This document shows, piece after piece, positions 8,479 to 17,472 of a stretch of 64,000 nt of DNA. The notes under the pieces are model-generated. The model was given only the letters and a program-made list of their open reading frames with translations. It was not told the origin of the DNA and ran no database searches. The stretch spans positions 248,001 through 312,000 of the forward strand of contig NZ_QYUO01000002.1 in NCBI RefSeq assembly GCF_003591035.1. The letters are read 5' to 3'. The stretch comes from Noviherbaspirillum saxi. GTDB taxonomy: Bacteria > Pseudomonadota > Gammaproteobacteria > Burkholderiales > Burkholderiaceae_D. Position 1 is the first letter of the stretch. Every line of letters begins with the position of its first letter. Both the position numbers and the translations under genes were made by a program.

Positions 8479-8885
8479 ACCGACTGCCCGGCCATATCGC
8501 CGCGATCGACCGGCACGGCAGCATCGCGCTGGTCGATGCGGTGGCCGCCGATCAGTGCTTCACCGCCATGCTGATCGGTACCGGGAATGAAACGGCAAGC
8601 TGGCAAGCTGGCATGCCTGTGACCCTGTTGTTCAAGGAGGCCGAAGTCTCGCTGGCAAAAGACCTTGCCGGCCAGATCAGCATGCGCAATCGACTCGCCT
8701 GCCGCGTGACCGCCATCGAACAGGGACGCCTGATGAGCAAGGTGGTACTGGATTTCCGGGGACATGAAGTGATTTCCCTGATTACCACCCGCTCGGCACA
8801 AGCACTGGCCATCGTGCCTGGCGATGCGGTCGAGGCACTCATCAAGGCGAATGAAATGACGCTGGTGCCGGAGCCGCAAGCATGA
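8475..8885 (+). CDS. Di-Mop (TOBE) molybdate-binding protein
   Basis: The 136-residue protein consists of two Mop/TOBE repeats and no helix-turn-helix. The second repeat starts SMRNRLACRVTAIEQG and ends VEALIKANEMTLV, the classic Mop pattern, and the first half is a more divergent copy. Such proteins bind molybdate oxyanion and may store it or act as a ModE-like sensor half. The GTG start overlaps the modA stop (GTGA) and its own stop overlaps the modB start (ATGA), showing translational coupling inside the mod operon. Confidence 0.8.
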   Translation: MNRLPGHIAAIDRHGSIALVDAVAADQCFTAMLIGTGNETASWQAGMPVTLLFKEAEVSLAKDLAGQISMRNRLACRVTAIEQGRLMSKVVLDFRGHEVISLITTRSAQALAIVPGDAVEALIKANEMTLVPEPQA

Positions 8886-9556
8886 ACCACGACTGGGAGC
8901 CATTGCTGCTGACCTTCCGGCTGGCCGCGCTGACGACGTTGATCCTGCTCGTGATCGGCATTCCTCTTGCCTACTGGGTGGCGAACACGCGCACGCGTTT
9001 CAAGCCTGTCATCGAAACCCTGATCAGCATGCCGCTGGTACTGCCGCCTTCCGTACTCGGCTTTTACCTGTTGCTGGCCTTTAGTCCACAGAACGCCTTC
9101 GGCCAGTGGCTGGAACAATGGTTTCATGTACGGCTGGTGTTCAGCTTCGCTGGCCTGGTGATCGGGTCCGTGATCTTCAGCCTGCCATTCATGGTCCATC
9201 CGATACAGGCCGGCTTGCAGGCATTACCCGCATCGCTGATGGAAGCCTCGCGTACGCTGGGAAAGTCCGATACGATCACCCTGCTTCGTGTGCTGCTGCC
9301 CAACATCAAGCCCGCGCTGCTGTCGGGCGTGGTGCTCAGTTTTGCCCACACCGTCGGCGAATTCGGCGTCATCCTGATGATAGGCGGGAATATCCCGGGA
9401 GTGACCAAGGTAGCGTCGATCGCCATCTACGACGAAGTGGAAAGCCTGAACTATGCGGCGGCAAACTTCTATGCGGCGGTACTATTCACTGTGACTTTCG
9501 CGATCCTTCTGACCGTGTATATCGTGAACAAGAAGCTGGTCAAGGCCGGGGGCTGA
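8882..9556 (+). CDS. modB: Molybdate ABC transporter permease
   Basis: The 224-residue membrane protein has about five to six transmembrane helices. The ABC permease coupling loop is EASRTLGKSDTITLLRVLLP near residues 120-140, followed by the family-typical AHTVGEFGVILMIGGNIPG. It forms the channel of the ModABC importer. The start overlaps the preceding Mop gene by four bases, and modC begins directly after its stop. Confidence 0.95.
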   Translation: MNHDWEPLLLTFRLAALTTLILLVIGIPLAYWVANTRTRFKPVIETLISMPLVLPPSVLGFYLLLAFSPQNAFGQWLEQWFHVRLVFSFAGLVIGSVIFSLPFMVHPIQAGLQALPASLMEASRTLGKSDTITLLRVLLPNIKPALLSGVVLSFAHTVGEFGVILMIGGNIPGVTKVASIAIYDEVESLNYAAANFYAAVLFTVTFAILLTVYIVNKKLVKAGG

Positions 9557-10429
9557 ATGATAGATATCACCCTCGCGCATACGCTGCATGGCGCTGGTGG
9601 ATCATGGCAACTGTCGATCGAAACCCGTATTGCCAGCGGTAGTTTCGCTGCACTGTTCGGCCCCTCGGGCGCGGGCAAGACCACCATCCTGCGCATGCTC
9701 GCGGGTCTTGCCAGGCCGGCAAGCGGACGCATCGTCGTTGATGACACGATCTGGTTCGACAGTGCGGCTGGAATCAATCTGCCGCCGCAAAAACGCTCGA
9801 TCGGTTTCCTGTTCCAGGATTACGCGCTGTTTCCCAATCTTAGCGTGCGCGGCAACATCGCCTATGCGCTCGACCGGCGCGACGATGCCTGGGTCGACGA
9901 ATTACTGGCATTGACCGGCCTGACGCAGCTGGCGGCGCGCTTGCCGGCCACCTTGTCGGGCGGTCAGAAGCAGCGCGTGGCGCTGGCCCGCGCCGTCGCA
10001 CGCCGGCCACGCCTGCTCTTGCTCGATGAACCGCTGTCCGCGCTGGATATGCGGCTGCGCGCCGAGTTGCAGGACGAGCTGGCTGCGCTGCACCGCCGCT
10101 TCGGCCTGACGACGCTGCTGGTCAGCCATGACATCGGCGAAGTATTCAAGCTGGCGCAGCATGTGATGCAGTTAGAAGCGGGTCGCATTCTTGCGTCCGG
10201 CTCGCCGGCCGAAGTGTTCCTGCAAAACCGTTTGTCGGGACAACTCAATTTGCGAGCGCAAGTCCTGGCCGTGCGCCAGGAGGAAGTCGTGCATATCGTG
10301 ACGCTGCTGGTAGGGCAGGAAATTCTGGAAGTGCTGGTTTCCGACGACGAAGCTGCCTTGCTTAAGCCGGGAGATCATGTTGCCATGTCGGCCAAGACAT
10401 TGAGTCCTTATCTATTCAAGGTCGACTGA
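9557..10429 (+). CDS. modC: Molybdate ABC transporter ATP-binding protein
   Basis: The 290-residue ATPase has Walker A GPSGAGKTT (about residues 35-43), the Q-loop in FLFQDYALF, signature LSGGQKQR, Walker B LLLLDEPLSALD and the H-loop in LLVSHD. A short C-terminal TOBE-like extension (about 225-290) follows, shorter than the two-domain regulatory tail of E. coli ModC. It energises molybdate uptake. The gene directly abuts modB and is the last of the operon. Confidence 0.95.
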   Translation: MIDITLAHTLHGAGGSWQLSIETRIASGSFAALFGPSGAGKTTILRMLAGLARPASGRIVVDDTIWFDSAAGINLPPQKRSIGFLFQDYALFPNLSVRGNIAYALDRRDDAWVDELLALTGLTQLAARLPATLSGGQKQRVALARAVARRPRLLLLDEPLSALDMRLRAELQDELAALHRRFGLTTLLVSHDIGEVFKLAQHVMQLEAGRILASGSPAEVFLQNRLSGQLNLRAQVLAVRQEEVVHIVTLLVGQEILEVLVSDDEAALLKPGDHVAMSAKTLSPYLFKVD

Positions 10430-10484
10430 TACGCGATTCCATAGATTGCCTGAGTGCGTCTTACCGTGCCGGACGCATTTTGCT

Positions 10485-10510
10485 GCCCTTTCCCGCTTGC
10501 AGGAAAGGGC
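10485..10510. other. Perfect 9-bp hairpin after modC
   Basis: GCCCTTTCC at 10485-10493 pairs with GGAAAGGGC at 10502-10510 across an 8-base loop, 56 bases after the modC stop. Neither strand has a T-run after the stem, so it is not a classical intrinsic terminator; it may protect the mRNA end. Confidence 0.4.
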
Positions 10511-10526
10511 AGGCGTCAACCATGTT

Positions 10527-10686
10527 TAGAGCAGTTTCACCCTGACTGTGCCGTCGATGCCGGACGCTTTGCCCGCGGCACCGCGTTGCGACTCCTTGCC
10601 ATGGCCCGCCATGTCGCGGCGCCGCGCCTTGTTCCACAGGCAAATCGCCTCGGCCTCGCCTGGCAAGTCAGAGTGAAACTGCTCTA
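10527..10686. repeat. 160-bp element with 20-bp terminal inverted repeats
   Basis: The 20 bases TAGAGCAGTTTCACCCTGAC at 10527-10546 recur in inverted orientation at 10667-10686 with one mismatch. The 120 bases between them are GC-rich and have no gene. The outer end of the right copy supplies the TAG stop of the minus-strand binding-protein gene that ends at 10684. This looks like a miniature inverted-repeat element or a long hairpin between two convergent genes; no target duplication is evident. Confidence 0.5.
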
Positions 10687-11820
10687 GCGAACAAACCTTC
10701 CATCCTTGCCTATCATCGTCAGCTCGACAAATTCACTGCCGGTATGATCGTTGGGACCATAGGTCACCATCAAACCGCCGAAGTCCACACGCTGCATCGA
10801 CTCCAGCGCACGGATGAACCCTTCCCGCGTCAATTTCGGACCGGCGCGACGCAGGCCCTCGACCAGTACCTTGGCATTCATATAACCTTCCATCGCGGGA
10901 TACGAAATCGTAATGCCGTATGCCTTTGCCGCCATGTTGAATTCCTGTCCCAGCGGCGTGGTAACCAGGTGCGGCGCTGGCGTTACCTGCGATACCACCA
11001 CACCGATACCGGCCGGACCCAGTTCCTTGACAAAGGCCTCGGAGGAATTGTTCGACAAGGTCATGATCTGGGTCTGACTGCCGGCGGCGCGAATGGCCTT
11101 GATGACGTCGACCGTATTTTTTGCTGAGCTGACAATGATGAGTGCCGCCGGATTGGCCTTGACGACTTCGGCCGCGGCTGCCTTGTTGTCCGGATTCACC
11201 CGCGCAAACTTGATGGTGGCGGTCGGTGCAAGCTTGCGTGTGTCCATCGCCTTCTTGAAACCTTCCAGTCCGTCCTGGCCAAATGCATCATCGACATGCA
11301 GGATACCGATTCTTTGGATGCCAATGGTGGTGAAATGCTCGATCGCGCGCACTACTTCATCCTGATATTTGGCGCGGATATTGAACAGCATCCGGTGTAC
11401 TGGCTGATGGAACACCGATGCGCCGGTACTGGGCGCCACCAGTGGAATATTATTGCCTTCGAGCAGAGGCAGGATACCTTGCGTATGCGGGGTGCCTCGT
11501 CCCAGGAATAACGCGAATACGCGCTCTTTCCTGATCAGCGTTTCCGCGTTTGCACGAGTGAGCGCGGGATCGAACTTGTCGTCGAGCACACGCATTTCAA
11601 TCTTGCGGCCGTGTATGCCGCCTTGTTTATTGACTTGCTTGAAATAGGCTTCCGCACCTTCATTCATTTCCTTGACCGGGGCGGCCACCGTGCCAGTCAG
11701 GCCGACGGTTTGTCCGATCAGGATGCCGGAATCGGTAACTCCCTCCTCCGCCGCTGCCGCAAAAATGCTTCCGCCGAACAAAAGTGCAACCAGGAGAGTG
11801 CGTCGTTTCAGCATCATCAT
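10684..11820 (-). CDS. Branched-chain amino acid-type ABC transporter substrate-binding protein
   Basis: The 378-residue protein has a signal peptide (residues 1-24) and the type 1 periplasmic binding fold of the LivJ/LivK family, with GILIGQTVGLTGTVAAPVKE near the start and a mature part containing EGFKKAMDTRKLAPTATIKF. Members bind amino acids, amides, urea or aromatic acids. No permease or ATPase gene is adjacent, so it is an orphan binding protein that may serve an importer elsewhere. Its stop codon lies in a terminal inverted repeat (10667-10686). Confidence 0.85.
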   Translation of the reverse strand: MMMLKRRTLLVALLFGGSIFAAAAEEGVTDSGILIGQTVGLTGTVAAPVKEMNEGAEAYFKQVNKQGGIHGRKIEMRVLDDKFDPALTRANAETLIRKERVFALFLGRGTPHTQGILPLLEGNNIPLVAPSTGASVFHQPVHRMLFNIRAKYQDEVVRAIEHFTTIGIQRIGILHVDDAFGQDGLEGFKKAMDTRKLAPTATIKFARVNPDNKAAAAEVVKANPAALIIVSSAKNTVDVIKAIRAAGSQTQIMTLSNNSSEAFVKELGPAGIGVVVSQVTPAPHLVTTPLGQEFNMAAKAYGITISYPAMEGYMNAKVLVEGLRRAGPKLTREGFIRALESMQRVDFGGLMVTYGPNDHTGSEFVELTMIGKDGRFVR

Positions 11821-12049
11821 GTCTTCCTCTAACGGTAATTAGGTAAGTAGCTGTTTAGCTGTTGCATTTTTCTTCCTTGCAAGACAAATGGCAACTGTGG
11901 GTTTTACGTAACACCGTGAACAAAACATCGAACACACCGGTTGATAACGCTCAATCGGAACGTATATACAAAGTAGTCTCCAGCGACTTGCCATCATATG
12001 GCCTACAATGCAATGGTGCATTGCACAAACCAGGTCTGCAGGAGCGTAT

Positions 12050-12739
12050 ATGGATTCGAACGATCTAGAAGGCTTGACGCCAAACATGAATACCTCTTCC
12101 CCGACAGCCGGCGAACGCCCGGTCGTCCGTGTCAAGGAATTATCCGAACGCGACAGGCGGCGCCTGCTGATGCATTTTCTCGCGCTCGACGATAGTGATC
12201 GCTTGCTGCGATTCGGTACCATTTTGCCGGATGAACTAATTACGCGCTACGTACAGAGACTGGACTTTTCGCGCGATACGGTGTTTGGAGTTTACGATGC
12301 CAATCTTGCCTTGCTGGGGGTCGGGCATCTTGCTTTCACGCCGCGCGAAACATCGTCGATATTGCACAATGCGACGCTCAAGGCGCGAGTCGCAGAGTTT
12401 GGCGTGTCGGTGGCGTCGAATGCGCGCGGCATGGGCATCGGCTCAAGACTGTTCGAGCGTGCCGCGATACGCTGCCGCAACGAAGATGTCGATACGCTGT
12501 ACATGCATTGTCTTTCTTCCAACCAAACGATGATACATATCGCGGCCAAGGCCGGCATGGAAATCCATCGCGAATATGGCGAAGCCGATGCCTATCTGAA
12601 GTTGCTGCCGGCCAGTCCGGGAACGATGCTGGCCGAAGCGGTGGAAGAACAGTTCGCCACCTTCGATTACGGATTCAAGGCGAATACGAAGGCGGCGCTG
12701 AAGTGGTGGAACCGGCTGCCGGGACGCAAGGCGAAGTAG
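12050..12739 (+). CDS. GNAT family N-acetyltransferase
   Basis: The 229-residue protein has a GNAT fold. The acetyl-CoA-binding motif A is VASNARGMGIGSRLFERA (about residues 122-140; R/Q-x-x-G-x-G/A type), preceded by the beta-strand AEFGVSV. The substrate is unknown. I chose ATG 12050 because CAGGAG lies seven bases before it; an in-frame ATG at 12008 has no such site. The C-terminal roughly 45 residues (FDYGFKANTKAALKWWNRL) are an extra tail beyond the core domain. Confidence 0.8.
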   Translation: MDSNDLEGLTPNMNTSSPTAGERPVVRVKELSERDRRRLLMHFLALDDSDRLLRFGTILPDELITRYVQRLDFSRDTVFGVYDANLALLGVGHLAFTPRETSSILHNATLKARVAEFGVSVASNARGMGIGSRLFERAAIRCRNEDVDTLYMHCLSSNQTMIHIAAKAGMEIHREYGEADAYLKLLPASPGTMLAEAVEEQFATFDYGFKANTKAALKWWNRLPGRKAK

Positions 12740-12771
12740 CCGGTTGCTACCGCGATCAGCCGGCCCCCGGA

Positions 12772-12861
12772 CGCGGCGCTGGACGGGTACCTGGAATCCA
12801 AGTCGGTGTTCATGGCGGTGTAACCTGTTTTTGTAAAGCGAGCGAGCCGGAATTGCCCATG
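12772..12861 (+). repeat. 90-bp inverted repeat, left copy
   Basis: This segment is repeated in inverted orientation at 15444-15533 with only a few mismatches. The two copies lie 25 bases beyond the stop and about 160 bases beyond the start of the GGDEF-EAL gene (12886-15285). Shared landmarks are GGACGGGTACCTGGAATCC and AAAGCGAGCGAGCCG. The arrangement suggests that the gene sits in a unit that can move or invert. Confidence 0.7.
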
Positions 12862-12885
12862 ATGAGCGCAAGATCGGCTCGCGCC

Positions 12886-15285
12886 TCACCCGATCCGAAG
12901 CTCGAACGCGCCTGCCGACCGCCACTCGGCGTACGCTTCGGTCGGAATAGGCTGGCTGACCACATAGCCTTGAGCGATGTCGCAGCCTTGGGCCGCCAAG
13001 TGGCTCCAGATGGCCCGGTCTTCCACACCTTCGGCGACGATCTCCATATCGAGGTCGTGGGCGAGGTCGATGGTCGAGCGCACGATCACGGCGGAATCGG
13101 CATCCGAGAGCATGTCATGCACGAAGGACTTGTCGATCTTGATCGCGTCCACTGGCAGCTTTTGCAAATACGCCAGAGAGGAGTAGCCGGTGCCGAAGTC
13201 ATCGATGAACAGCTCGATTCCCAGGTCCTTCAAGCGCTTCATGGTGTCCAGACTGCCTCTCGGATCCTGCATGAGCGCGCTTTCGGTCAGTTCGAACTGA
13301 ATTCCCTCGGGGTCGGCCCCCCAAGTAGCGAAGAGATTGCACACGCGCTCGACCAGCTTGGGGTCGCGCAGGTCGCGCGCCGACAGATTTACGGCCAGCG
13401 GCAGGCGCAAGCCGGCCTCACGCCAGGCATAGCTCTGACGGAAGGCTGCTTGCATCACCCAATCGGTGAGCGAACTGATGAGCCCGCTGTGCTCGGCCAA
13501 GCCGATGAATTCCTCAGGTGCGATCATCCCCAGTTGCGGATGTTGCCAGCGTACCAGTGCTTCCGCTCCGCAAATCTCCCGATTGGAGAAACGCACCTTG
13601 GGCTGACAATACAACTGCAACTCGTCTTTGTTGATGGCACGGTGCATATCGCCAATGAGCGCCAATCGCCGGGCACATTCGCGATCCCGGCCACCGGTGT
13701 AGAGCGCCTGCCTTTGGCCTTGCTGGCGAGCCTGGTGCATTGCCACATTGGCCCGCCGGATGATGGCGTCCGGATCCGTACCGTGACCCGGAAAAACCGC
13801 AATTCCGATACGGCCGCCGGCATCCAGCGTGATCTCGCCGATCTCCACCGGCTCCAACATTTCATTCAGGATACGCTGGGCGGTACGGGATGCTGCACCG
13901 GCGTCGCTGTTCGGCAACAAAATGGCGAACTCCGCTTCACCCATGCGGGCGATGTTCGCCGTGTCGCCTACCACTCGCGAGATACGGGCGGCGATCTCGC
14001 AGAGTATTCCATCGCCTTGCTGATAGCCCAAGGTCTCGTTGACTTCCTGGAAGTGATCGATCCCCAGCATGAGGAGTGCAATCGGACCGTTCCGCACCTT
14101 GGCCGCCGCAATTTCATCTATCAGGCGCATCCGCAGGCGCCAGCGGTTCGGCAAGCCGGTGAGGTTATCCTGTTCGGCCATCCGCTTGACGGTCGCCGCA
14201 GCCTGGCGACTACGTTCCCGCATACGAAGATTCTCGATCCCGAAAGCGAGATCGTCTGCCAGTTCGCCAAGCAAGTCGGCCTCAGGCGCATCGAAAGCGT
14301 CTGCCTCGCCGGCTGCCAGGGCCAGCGCGCCAATGACTTCCCCGTCCACCCGCAGGGGGAAGGCACTGACCGCGGCACAGCCTCGCTTCTGCAGCTCTTC
14401 TCGCCACGGCGCCATGTCAGGATCATTGAGAACGTTGCGGCCAATGCTCGGTTGCCCGCTGCGGATGGCGTTGCCGACGGCGCCGTGGCCGCGCTCGTCA
14501 TCGGCCCAAGTGACGGGACGGCTATCCAGATAGACCAGGTCGACTCCGACGTGGGCCATGAGTTGCACGTCCTTAGCTTCATTCTGCAGGGCGTAGCCCA
14601 CCCAAGCGTTGCGATACCCGCCCTCCGCGGCGATGATCCGGCAAATTTCCCCGAGCAGCTCCGGTTCGTCCTCTGCCCGGACCAGGGCGCGGTTTACGGC
14701 ACTGAGGGTCTTTCTCGCTCGATTGACGCGGTGCAACTCCTGCCTGGCCCTTGCATACTCGGCCAAGGAGTGCAGGAGACTCAGGCTATGAGCCAGGCTC
14801 CTTGCGGCTTCCTGAAGAAGTTCCAGCTCTGCTTGGTCAAAGTCAGTCACATTGCTGCCCTCAATGAGCAGCACACTTGCCAATTCCGGACTGCCTGTTG
14901 TTAATGGCAGCACCGCCAGCGGGCCGACGTCCGGCCTTCCTTGCAGGATGGCCTCCGTGACGCTCGCCTTTTCCTCGTTCTCATTGTCCGGCTTCGGTTC
15001 CGGCTGCTCGAACGTTTCCACCGAGGCCTCCGACGCAGCAACGGTCAACGGTGCTTCGCTTCCCTCGTGTGAGCAGACGACCCGGGCTGAGCGGTAGCCC
15101 GCAACGTCCACGATTGCCTTGCACACCTCCTGCAGCAACTGCCTTTCTTCATCGGCACTGCTGATCACGGCGTTGATCGCACGGAGCGCAGCGAGTGCTC
15201 TGCTTCCCTGCGACGGTACCGGGAACGGTTGGGAAAGCTCAGCGTTTCCAACCGGAATCTGCTCGATCATGCTCGCAAGCCTCAC
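12886..15285 (-). CDS. GAF-GAF-GGDEF-EAL protein, probable c-di-GMP phosphodiesterase
   Basis: The 799-residue cytoplasmic protein has two GAF sensor domains (about 30-170 and 190-345), a diguanylate cyclase-type domain (365-525) and an EAL domain (540-790). The GGDEF motif is degenerate (MGEAEF), so cyclase activity is unlikely. The EAL domain keeps EALVRW, NLSARDL, ELTES, IDDFGTGYSSL, IKIDKSF and AEGVE, the metal- and substrate-binding set, so c-di-GMP hydrolysis is expected. The gene lies alone and is bracketed by 90-bp inverted repeats. Confidence 0.9.
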   Translation of the reverse strand: MRLASMIEQIPVGNAELSQPFPVPSQGSRALAALRAINAVISSADEERQLLQEVCKAIVDVAGYRSARVVCSHEGSEAPLTVAASEASVETFEQPEPKPDNENEEKASVTEAILQGRPDVGPLAVLPLTTGSPELASVLLIEGSNVTDFDQAELELLQEAARSLAHSLSLLHSLAEYARARQELHRVNRARKTLSAVNRALVRAEDEPELLGEICRIIAAEGGYRNAWVGYALQNEAKDVQLMAHVGVDLVYLDSRPVTWADDERGHGAVGNAIRSGQPSIGRNVLNDPDMAPWREELQKRGCAAVSAFPLRVDGEVIGALALAAGEADAFDAPEADLLGELADDLAFGIENLRMRERSRQAAATVKRMAEQDNLTGLPNRWRLRMRLIDEIAAAKVRNGPIALLMLGIDHFQEVNETLGYQQGDGILCEIAARISRVVGDTANIARMGEAEFAILLPNSDAGAASRTAQRILNEMLEPVEIGEITLDAGGRIGIAVFPGHGTDPDAIIRRANVAMHQARQQGQRQALYTGGRDRECARRLALIGDMHRAINKDELQLYCQPKVRFSNREICGAEALVRWQHPQLGMIAPEEFIGLAEHSGLISSLTDWVMQAAFRQSYAWREAGLRLPLAVNLSARDLRDPKLVERVCNLFATWGADPEGIQFELTESALMQDPRGSLDTMKRLKDLGIELFIDDFGTGYSSLAYLQKLPVDAIKIDKSFVHDMLSDADSAVIVRSTIDLAHDLDMEIVAEGVEDRAIWSHLAAQGCDIAQGYVVSQPIPTEAYAEWRSAGAFELRIG

Positions 15286-15862
15286 TGATTGCTGTCTAAC
15301 TTTGCAGAGAAAACACTCCCGCCCTTTTGGACAACTTGCCTTGTTAAAGGTTTGTCGAGTTGATCCGCTTGGGTTTTTCGGGCCATATTCAGCGTTAGTT
15401 TTCGGCTTTCATCAAGCCATGCTGTCGGCCTGCAGGTCGACAGCATGGGCAAATTCGGCTCGCTCGCTTTACAAAGCAGGTTACACCGCCATGAACACCG
15501 ACTTGGATTCCAGGTACCCGTCCAGCGCCGCGCGCCCCATCTTATATATGCATATATAGGGTCAGGGTCAGCGCTTGTATTAATTGACGCGTCGCCGCGC
15601 CTTTTGATTGGCGCTCGCCGCCTGAACGGATTTTGAACGCCCGGGGTGACTATCTCAGCTTGAAGCCGCCTTCAAGGTCGATATGCCCCTAAGAATTGGG
15701 CGGGACTGTAATCCGTCGTCGCTCATAAATCCTGACAGAAGCAACGACCTATCCATTTTATGGATAGCTGATTTCTTGTCATCAGCTAGCTCGCGACAGA
15801 GGCCTCTGATAAGTTCAAATCGTTGCCAGAATAAATCCAAGAGTATTGCAAAAGGGAGAGCT
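15286..15862. other. 577-base gene-free region with repeat and palindrome
   Basis: The region holds the right 90-bp inverted repeat (15444-15533), a perfect 16-base palindrome TATATATGCATATATA at 15543-15558 just outside it, and the upstream region of the MFS gene. Frames here read through the repeat and show no ribosome-binding sites. The AT-rich palindrome sits 10 bases beyond the repeat edge and could mark a recombination or insertion point. Confidence 0.5.
15444..15533 (-). repeat. 90-bp inverted repeat, right copy
   Basis: This is the inverted partner of 12772-12861. Together they bracket the GAF-GAF-GGDEF-EAL gene in a unit of about 2.76 kb. One frame through the repeat contains a short coding-like stretch (YTAMNTDLDSRYPS), so the repeats could be copies of the end of some other gene. 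Confidence 0.7.
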
Positions 15863-17029
15863 ATGCCTACGACAGAGAACAAACGAGGAATATTCGCGCT
15901 CATGGTGGCGCATTGTGCCGGGATGCTCGACCTGGTTGCCCTTCCGATCTGGGTCGGAACACTAGTCTCGCAGTATCGGTTCGATCCGCAGCAGGCCGGT
16001 GGCCTGGCAACGCTCTTCCTGATCGGCGCTTCGCTGGCCAGTGTATTCTTTGCTCCTCGCTTCACTCACGGAAAAGCGAAGTGGGCGGCTGTCTGCGGGT
16101 TTGGTATAGCGGCACTAGCCTTTTTACTGTCTTCGCGGAGCACCGCATTCCCTGCTCTCGCAGGACTGCATTTCATCGGGGGCATCGCGGCAGGCACAGC
16201 GCTCAGTTTCACGCACGGCACCATCGGACACGCAGGCAATCCGCACCGGCTATTCGCCCATGCGGGTTTGGCCATTGGGATTTTCGGGATCATCTTTTTG
16301 GGCGGCACCCCAGGTCTCGTCGAAAAGTTCGGCGGGCCTGCGCTATTCGTGGCGCTCGCCACCGTGATGGCAGTCGCGACGATCACGACGCTCATGTTCT
16401 TTCCCAAACGGACGCGACACCTTGTATCCGGTACTGCCAATTCAGCCGTCAAGCTTCCTCCTTTGGGAAGCGCAGTGTGGTGCTCGATCATTGCTGTCGC
16501 GTTCTTGGCCATGACCCAAGCCATGACGCTGAGCTTTTTTGAACGGATCGGCATGGCGCGCGGGTTTGGTGTTTCAAATGTGACGTTCGCGCTGGTAATC
16601 TACGGCATCGTCACGCTGTTTCCCGCTCCGTTGGCTGCATTCCTGGAACGGCGCGTCGCAGCAACGACCGTGATCTGCAGCGTGCCGATCCTGCAGTTCG
16701 TGTTTGCGATGATCGTCTCCCACACATCGAATTACGTACTGTTTGCCGCCAGCGGCGCGTTGATGGCCTTCACCATCATCTTCACGCACACCTTTGCTTT
16801 TGGCCTGTTGGCCCGGCTGGATCCTACCGGACGTGCGGTAGCAGGTACTCCGGCGATGTTGATGGTGGGTGCTGCAGTCGGGCCGTTCCTGGGAGGTTCG
16901 TTGGTGAAGTTCATTGGTTTCGAGGCTATTGGCTATGCTGCTTTTGTGTTGGTGGCACTCGAACTCGTGTTGTTCAATATGACGCGCAGGGCTCTTGTGC
17001 CATCGGCATCGCTTCGTTCAGCTTTTTAA
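15863..17029 (+). CDS. MFS transporter
   Basis: The 388-residue integral membrane protein has about 12 hydrophobic segments and the small-residue-rich helices typical of MFS carriers (FIGGIAAGTALSFTHG, GTPAMLMVGAAVGPFLGG). Start ATG 15863 has AAAGGGAGAG seven bases upstream. The substrate cannot be read from sequence; the family includes sugar, drug and organic acid exporters. It stands alone between the repeat-bracketed EAL gene and the disrupted membrane-protein gene. Confidence 0.8.
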   Translation: MPTTENKRGIFALMVAHCAGMLDLVALPIWVGTLVSQYRFDPQQAGGLATLFLIGASLASVFFAPRFTHGKAKWAAVCGFGIAALAFLLSSRSTAFPALAGLHFIGGIAAGTALSFTHGTIGHAGNPHRLFAHAGLAIGIFGIIFLGGTPGLVEKFGGPALFVALATVMAVATITTLMFFPKRTRHLVSGTANSAVKLPPLGSAVWCSIIAVAFLAMTQAMTLSFFERIGMARGFGVSNVTFALVIYGIVTLFPAPLAAFLERRVAATTVICSVPILQFVFAMIVSHTSNYVLFAASGALMAFTIIFTHTFAFGLLARLDPTGRAVAGTPAMLMVGAAVGPFLGGSLVKFIGFEAIGYAAFVLVALELVLFNMTRRALVPSASLRSAF

Positions 17030-17472
17030 TTTCCTGCATTTTTATTTATTCACACTCTTGCGGACACGCTTAATGATCACGGCGCTGTGGCCACTTTGGC
17101 CCGGGCGTGTCCTTGTCGCCCAGCAATCGATCTTCCAGCTCGCCTACATAAGCCGCAACGGTATTGTTCGAGTCCTCTATGGACTTGCCGAGCGATTCAT
17201 TCAACCTGTCGATCCGGGCGAAAAGGACGTTCCGCGATTCCATGTCGCGGTTGGCAGCAATGCTCATTTCCTTTTCAATGAAAGCCCGCAGTTCGGTAAA
17301 GCGGGAAGCCTCGGCCTGATCCGCCAGTTCCCGGTGCGATTGCAATTCGCGCGCATGCCGCCGACTCTCCAGTATCACCGAGGTCTGCAAGTAAGTGACA
17401 TACGCCAGAAACGCGAATGTCACCAGAATAAGGAATCCGAGCATGATCAGCCCGAGCGGGGCTTGCACGCTA

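Noticed and set aside
10485..10510. Hairpin after modC as an intrinsic terminator
   Set aside because: No T-run follows the stem on either strand.
12508..14904. Open frame of about 800 codons opposite the GGDEF-EAL gene
   Set aside because: Antisense shadow; the minus-strand frame has complete GAF, GGDEF and EAL domains.
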